Origin: JAJECS01 sp034428595
GTDB taxonomy: Bacteria > Chloroflexota > UBA11872
Direction: 5' to 3'
DNA length: 10,475 nt
NCBI GenBank assembly: GCA_034428595.1
Contig: DAOUHO010000096.1
Coordinates: 1 to 10,475 of the forward strand
Positions within the stretch are counted from its first letter, which is position 1. Each line of letters opens with the position of its first letter. The notes beneath the pieces were generated by a model. That model saw only the letters and a program-made list of their open reading frames with translations, was not told where the DNA came from and did no database searches. Of the stretch, positions 7,280-10,475 are shown piece after piece. The translations under genes were made by a program, and so were the position numbers.

Positions 7280-7855
7280 GTGCGGAAGCTCGTGCTGGTG
7301 CGTCATTCACAGCCTCAGATCGAGCGCAACATGCCGGCAGCCGAATGGAGACTCAGCGAGCTTGGGCGGCGTCGGGCCGAGTCGATGGCCGCTCATCTTG
7401 GTGGCTACCGTGCGAACGTGATCTGGAGCAGCCGGGAGCCCAAGGCCGTCGAGACCGCCGAGATTGTTGGGAGCGCGCTCGGCGTCCCGATACGGATCGA
7501 GGCTGGGCTCGAAGAGCACCACCGGCGAAACGCGCCGTTCTTTCCGACCAGGCGAGAGTTTGAGCAAGCCGTTGAAGCGTTCTTTGCCCAGCCCTCTCGG
7601 CTCGTACTTGGTACCGAGACGGCGAGCCAGGCGTGCGATCGATTCTCCGCCGCGATTGACGCCGTACTTGAAGCGGACCCAGGGGACGCCATCGTGGTCA
7701 CCCACGGCACGGTGATGACGCTCTACCTGGCGCAGGTGGCCGACATTCAGCCCATGAGCGTCTGGCGAGAGCTGCGAACGCCGTGTCTGGTGGAGGTGGA
7801 GATGCCAAACATGCATATCGGCCCGATCGTCGCCGCCGGCGAGCGTGAACCGTAA
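7280..7855 (+). CDS. Histidine phosphatase family protein (phosphoglycerate-mutase-like)
   Basis: The 191-residue protein belongs to the histidine phosphatase superfamily, which hydrolyses or transfers phosphate through a phosphohistidine. The N-terminal motif is LVLVRHSQ with Arg8 and His9 (the nucleophile); the third position is Ser where Gly is common. Then come RLSELGRRRAESMAAHL (24-40), SSREPKAVETAEIV (50-63), GLEEHHR (76-82) with the acid Glu79, and VVTHGTVM (139-146) with His142. In the second block the usual Arg of SSPxxRAxxTA is Lys55. It is too short and too divergent to be assigned as glycolytic mutase; the substrate is unknown. GTG 7280 is preferred over TTG 7268 because GGAG lies 6 nt before GTG. 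The gene is divergent from the VOC gene and convergent with dprA. Confidence 0.88.
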   Translation: MRKLVLVRHSQPQIERNMPAAEWRLSELGRRRAESMAAHLGGYRANVIWSSREPKAVETAEIVGSALGVPIRIEAGLEEHHRRNAPFFPTRREFEQAVEAFFAQPSRLVLGTETASQACDRFSAAIDAVLEADPGDAIVVTHGTVMTLYLAQVADIQPMSVWRELRTPCLVEVEMPNMHIGPIVAAGEREP

Positions 7856-7890
7856 ACTCGCCGCATCCCGCGGCTCAGTGGTTCGTGCAG

Positions 7891-9075
7891 CTAGCCATCG
7901 CGTCCGCCCGCCGGCTCGGGCCGCGGATGGACGTAGCGGCCCCCGCCCACGTGTCGCGCCAGGCCTTTCAGCTCCAGCATGGTGAGGATGGCCGAGACGC
8001 GGTGCGCGGGCAGTCCGGCGGTTTGCGCCAGAGTGTCGATGTGCTTGGGTGAGGCATTGAGCTGGTCGGCGATGGGGCGCTCATCGGCGTCCGGCTCCAC
8101 GACCGGATGCAGCGCGAGCTGCACGGGATCGACGCTGATGCCCAGCGTCTCCAGCACGTCGGCCGCTGAGGTCACGGCGCGCGCCTCACCGCGGAAGATC
8201 AGCGCGTTGGTGCCCTGGCTGCCTGTCGTGAAGATGTCGCCGGGCACCGCCATGATCTCGCGGTTGTGCTCGATGGCGTAGCGCGCGGTGATCAGCGCCC
8301 CGCTCGGGAGCGGCGCCTCGACCACGATGGTTCCCAGCACGAGCCCGCTGATGATGCGGTTGCGCTGGGGAAAGTTCTCCGCCGAGCCGCGCATCCACAC
8401 GGGATATTCCGTGACGATGGCGCCCTGCTCTGCAATCTTCCGCGCCAGCGATCGGTTTGCGGCCGGGTAGACAGTGCCGAGCCCCGTGCCCCACACGGCG
8501 ACGGTCGGTCCGCCCGCCTCGAGTGCCGCGCGGTGCGCCACGCTGTCCACCCCCGACGCCATGCCGCTCACGATCGTGATCCCGCTTCCGGCAAGGTCGC
8601 CGGCGAGCCGCTCGGTGACCAGCCGGGCGTAGGTGCTCATGCGCCGCGTGCCGACGATGGCGACCGCCCGATCCTGTGACAATACGTCGATGTCCCCGCG
8701 GACGTGCAGCAGCGCCGGAGGATCGGCGATCTCCCGCAGCCTGGCGGGATACGCCGGGTCGTCCCAGGCGACCGCGCGCCCGTCCGTTTCTTCCAGGGCC
8801 GCCAGCGCGGCCTCGGGCTCGATATCGCGCCGGGCGTCGAGCAGCTGCTCGACGACCTTGGCCTCCAGCCCGGCGCGCCGCAGGTCGGCGGCGGATGCGC
8901 CCCAGGCGCGCTCCATGCTGTCAAAGGCCCGCCGCAAGGACCAGACGGCGCCCGAGCTGATGCCCCGCACGGCGTTGAGCGCCACCCAATGGGCCAAGTC
9001 GTCCGGCGTGCGGCCGGTGGGCGCCGGGAAATCATGATCGCCCGCCGGCTCGGCCGCGGGCCGTATGTCACTCAC
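7891..9075 (-). CDS. dprA: DNA-processing protein DprA (Smf)
   Basis: DprA binds incoming single-stranded DNA in the cytoplasm and loads RecA during natural transformation; it is also widespread in species not known to be competent. With GTG 9075 the protein has 394 residues. The N-terminal helical region (about 26-85) resembles the SAM-like/HhH part. The Rossmann-like core begins at AVAIVGTRRMSTYARLVTERLA (137-158) and continues GITIVSGMASGVDSVAHRAAL (165-185), NFPQRNRIISGLVLGTIVVEAP (234-255), SGALITARYA (258-267) and AVPGDIFTTGSQGTNALI (276-293). A short winged-helix-like tail (about 333-382, ending GGGRYVH) matches the C-terminal domain of long DprA proteins. The start is uncertain: GTG 9075 has no good Shine-Dalgarno, and ATG 9141 in the same frame would add 22 residues. 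It converges on the histidine phosphatase gene with a 35-nt gap. Confidence 0.94.
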   Translation of the reverse strand: MSDIRPAAEPAGDHDFPAPTGRTPDDLAHWVALNAVRGISSGAVWSLRRAFDSMERAWGASAADLRRAGLEAKVVEQLLDARRDIEPEAALAALEETDGRAVAWDDPAYPARLREIADPPALLHVRGDIDVLSQDRAVAIVGTRRMSTYARLVTERLAGDLAGSGITIVSGMASGVDSVAHRAALEAGGPTVAVWGTGLGTVYPAANRSLARKIAEQGAIVTEYPVWMRGSAENFPQRNRIISGLVLGTIVVEAPLPSGALITARYAIEHNREIMAVPGDIFTTGSQGTNALIFRGEARAVTSAADVLETLGISVDPVQLALHPVVEPDADERPIADQLNASPKHIDTLAQTAGLPAHRVSAILTMLELKGLARHVGGGRYVHPRPEPAGGRDG

Positions 9076-9124
9076 GGATGTAGCGTAGCCACGGCGTCCC
9101 AAGCGCGCGACATTCAGCCGGTGG

Positions 9125-9136
9125 AGCCCGCGGGCT
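9125..9136. repeat. 12-bp perfect palindrome between dprA and the oxidoreductase gene
   Basis: AGCCCGCGGGCT is its own reverse complement. It lies in the 115-nt divergent gap (9076-9190), about 50 nt from either start, where an operator could act on both genes. No repressor gene is nearby and a GC-rich palindrome can arise by chance, so a regulatory role is only a suggestion. Confidence 0.35.
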
Positions 9137-9175
9137 GCCATGATGGCGGCGAACGGCGTCGGGGCAGGCTCGATG

Positions 9176-9181
9176 AAGGAG
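9176..9181 (+). promoter_or_regulatory. Ribosome binding site for the oxidoreductase
   Basis: AAGGAG lies 9 nt before ATG 9191. This supports the shorter start (MADQSGKLRAALIGIG) over in-frame ATGs at 9140, 9143 and 9173, which would add residues not typical of the fold's N-terminus. Confidence 0.55.
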
Positions 9182-9190
9182 CACGGCGAA

Positions 9191-10189
9191 ATGGCGGACC
9201 AGAGCGGCAAGCTGCGGGCGGCATTGATTGGCATTGGTCACGACCATGCGTGGGGCAAGGTGCAGGCGCTGCGCCGTTCGCATGACATGGAGCTCGTCGG
9301 CGCGTTCGAGCCGGATGCCTCGGAGTGGGGGCGGCAGCAGGCCGTGGGCCGCTTCGGGGACGTGGCGGCAATGTCCGAGGTCGACGTGCTGCACGACGAG
9401 ACCATCCGGGTCGTGTTCGTCGAGACGCTACCCCGCCACAACTTGCGCTGGGCGCGGCGGGCGCTGGAGCACGGCAAGCACATCCATATCGACAAGGCGC
9501 CGTCACCGTCGCTGCCCGATCTGCGGGCGGTGCTCGACCTGGCCGCCACGCGCAACCTGCACGTCCAGATGGGCTATCAGTTTCGCTACAACCCGGCGAT
9601 CGAGCTGGCGCTGCGCGCCATGCGCGAGGGCTGGCTCGGCAACGTCACCCGGATCAACGTCGACATCCCGACTAACATCCGCAGCTACGCCGACATTCGG
9701 GCCAAGGACGGTGCGCATGCCGGCGCGTTGTTCTACCTGCTCGGATGCCACGTGCTCGATGCGGCCATGCTGTTTCTGGGCAAGCCCTCCAGCGTGTGGG
9801 CCAGCCATCGACGAGACGCACGGGGTGAAGGCGAGCCGTTCGAGGACAACTGCACGGCAGTCCTGGAGTATCCCGGCGCGATGGCGCTGTTGCAGACCTG
9901 GGTCACCGGCAACGATCCCATGCAGCACCGGCGCTTCCAGGTGATCGGCGAGCGCGGCTCGGTGCTGATCGAGCCGATCGAGCCGCCCGGGGTGCGTTTG
10001 TTCCTCAGCGAAGCGCACGAGGACTACCCGGCGGGATGGAGCGAGCCGGCGGTTCCCATGCGCCCCAGGTATGACGGCGACATCGAGGACCTGGCCGCGT
10101 GGATTCGGGGCGACCGCGCACCGGCATATACCGCGGCGCACGACCTGGCGGTCCACGAGACGCTGCTGCGCATCTGCGGAGTCCTTTGA
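9191..10189 (+). CDS. Gfo/Idh/MocA family NAD(P)-dependent oxidoreductase
   Basis: The 332-residue protein has the two-domain plan of this family, which oxidises or reduces sugars, inositols and related polyols with NAD(P). The N-terminal Rossmann fold starts KLRAALIGIGHDHAW (7-21), continues MELVGAFEPDA (33-43) with an acidic residue after the second strand, and TIRVVFVETLPRHNLRWARRALEHGKHIHIDKAPS (71-105). Lys102 in DKAPS replaces the familiar EKP lysine. The C-terminal domain has GYQFRYNPA (128-136), LLGCHVLDAAM (183-193) with His187 and Asp190 matching the GxHxxD catalytic motif, and YDGDIEDLAAWIRG (294-307). The usual GxGxxG is GIGHDH, so the third Gly is lacking. Substrate cannot be named. 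ATG 9191 is chosen for its AAGGAG. A REP-like hairpin cluster lies directly downstream. Confidence 0.9.
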   Translation: MADQSGKLRAALIGIGHDHAWGKVQALRRSHDMELVGAFEPDASEWGRQQAVGRFGDVAAMSEVDVLHDETIRVVFVETLPRHNLRWARRALEHGKHIHIDKAPSPSLPDLRAVLDLAATRNLHVQMGYQFRYNPAIELALRAMREGWLGNVTRINVDIPTNIRSYADIRAKDGAHAGALFYLLGCHVLDAAMLFLGKPSSVWASHRRDARGEGEPFEDNCTAVLEYPGAMALLQTWVTGNDPMQHRRFQVIGERGSVLIEPIEPPGVRLFLSEAHEDYPAGWSEPAVPMRPRYDGDIEDLAAWIRGDRAPAYTAAHDLAVHETLLRICGVL

Positions 10190-10209
10190 CCGCCCCACAC
10201 GGGAATCGC

Positions 10210-10230
10210 GGGCGCCCACGACGGGCGCCC
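10210..10230. repeat. REP-like hairpin 1
   Basis: GGGCGCCC, loop ACGAC, GGGCGCCC: a perfect 8-bp stem with a 5-nt loop, 20 nt after the oxidoreductase stop. There is no T-run after it, so it is not a standard intrinsic terminator, though it could slow RNA decay or end transcription weakly. Confidence 0.7.
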
Positions 10231-10253
10231 CTGCACGAAATGAGTCCTTGTAG

Positions 10254-10274
10254 GGGCAGCCCTCGTGGCTGCCC
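10254..10274. repeat. REP-like hairpin 2
   Basis: GGGCAGCC, loop CTCGT, GGCTGCCC: the same architecture as hairpin 1 (8-bp stem, 5-nt loop) with a different stem sequence, preceded by TTGTAG. The shared geometry, 23 nt apart, suggests members of one palindromic repeat family rather than chance. Short inverted arms CCAGC (10273-10277) and GCTGG (10283-10287) follow. Confidence 0.65.
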
Positions 10275-10288
10275 AGCGCGGTGCTGGC

Positions 10289-10301
10289 GGGCGCCCACAA
10301 G
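10289..10301. repeat. Half of a third REP-like unit, apparently interrupted
   Basis: GGGCGCCCACAAG repeats the left arm and loop type of hairpin 1 (GGGCGCCCACGAC), and both are preceded by GC. The expected right arm GGGCGCCC is missing; the sequence instead changes to ACACCCCAGG and leads to the transposase stop 22 nt further on. The break may be the end of the inserted element. Confidence 0.5.
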
Positions 10302-10322
10302 ACACCCCAGGTGCGTAAGGTG

Positions 10323-10475
10323 TCAAGCCGCGAGGGCGTCGTGGTGCTGGCGGTGGTCCCAGGCCGTGGCCTCGTGGTAGGCGGTGCGGGTGCGCAGGCA
10401 GCCATGCAAGTAGCCCACGAGGCGATTGCCGAGGGCGCGCAGCGCCTGGGGATGACGATTGCCCATCGCCCGTCG
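10323..10475 (-). CDS. IS110-like transposase, C-terminal fragment (5' part beyond the window)
   Basis: Read from the right edge on the minus strand, 50 codons are open to a TGA at 10325-10323. The peptide contains GNRHPQALRALGNRLVGYLHGCL, then RTRTAYHEATAW, and ends DALAA. The pattern 'aLr.L.NrlvG.LhgCL.tr..YdEa.AW.h' resembles the end of many IS110-family (DEDD transposase, Transposase_20) proteins. IS110 elements encode a DEDD/serine recombinase guided by a bridge RNA and lack terminal inverted repeats. No catalytic residues fall in this fragment, so family assignment rests on the tail alone, and whether the gene is intact cannot be told. The adjacent broken palindrome fits an IS110 insertion, as these elements often target REP-like repeats. 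Confidence 0.6.
   Translation of the reverse strand, partial: RRAMGNRHPQALRALGNRLVGYLHGCLRTRTAYHEATAWDHRQHHDALAA

Noticed and set aside
7856..7890. Terminator between the convergent histidine phosphatase and dprA genes
   Set aside because: Only a 4-bp CCGC/GCGG stem and no T-run are visible.
9503..10405. A 300-codon minus-strand frame opposite the oxidoreductase and reaching into the transposase region
   Set aside because: It runs through the hairpin cluster and has no recognisable family pattern; the transposase tail is in another minus frame ending at 10323.

Overview
This is a GC-rich bacterial window packed with ordinary housekeeping and metabolic genes. Intergenic gaps are all under about 170 bases, and GTG and TTG starts are common. 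Gene content (mitochondrial-type aconitase, separate short secD and secF genes, a phosphoribosyltransferase-type UbiA protein, DUF72, DprA, and REP-like GC-rich hairpins beside a transposase) looks like an environmental lineage, possibly Chloroflexota. That placement is an impression from protein style, not a proof. No tRNA, rRNA, CRISPR array or recognisable defence system is visible.

Left part (1-4410). The minus strand carries a mitochondrial-type aconitase cut by the left edge, so its C-terminus is missing. Divergent from it, on the plus strand, lie a polytopic UbiA-family protein of the decaprenyl-phosphate phosphoribosyltransferase type, a small 2TM-domain membrane protein and a DUF72 protein. 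The last two overlap by 4 nt and are probably translationally coupled.

Middle part (4407-7855). A minus-strand cluster reads VOC-domain protein, secD, secF. secD and secF overlap by 1 nt and encode the proton-driven SecDF accessory unit of the Sec translocon. The 3' ends of the DUF72 gene and secF overlap tail to tail by 2 nt (4408-4409), so their stop codons are interleaved. Divergent from the VOC gene is a plus-strand histidine-phosphatase-family gene.

Right part (7891-10475). A complete dprA (DNA processing / natural transformation) lies on the minus strand, divergent from a Gfo/Idh/MocA-type NAD(P)-dependent oxidoreductase on the plus strand. Beyond it are two perfect 8-bp-stem GC hairpins, then half of a third. 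This half unit stops just before the C-terminal end of a minus-strand IS110-like transposase that runs off the right edge. A transposon inserted into a REP-like palindrome would produce this arrangement, and it is the most interesting structural point in the window. The rest is conventional, with some family-level oddities: altered active-site or cofactor motifs in the VOC, histidine phosphatase, DUF72 and oxidoreductase proteins.
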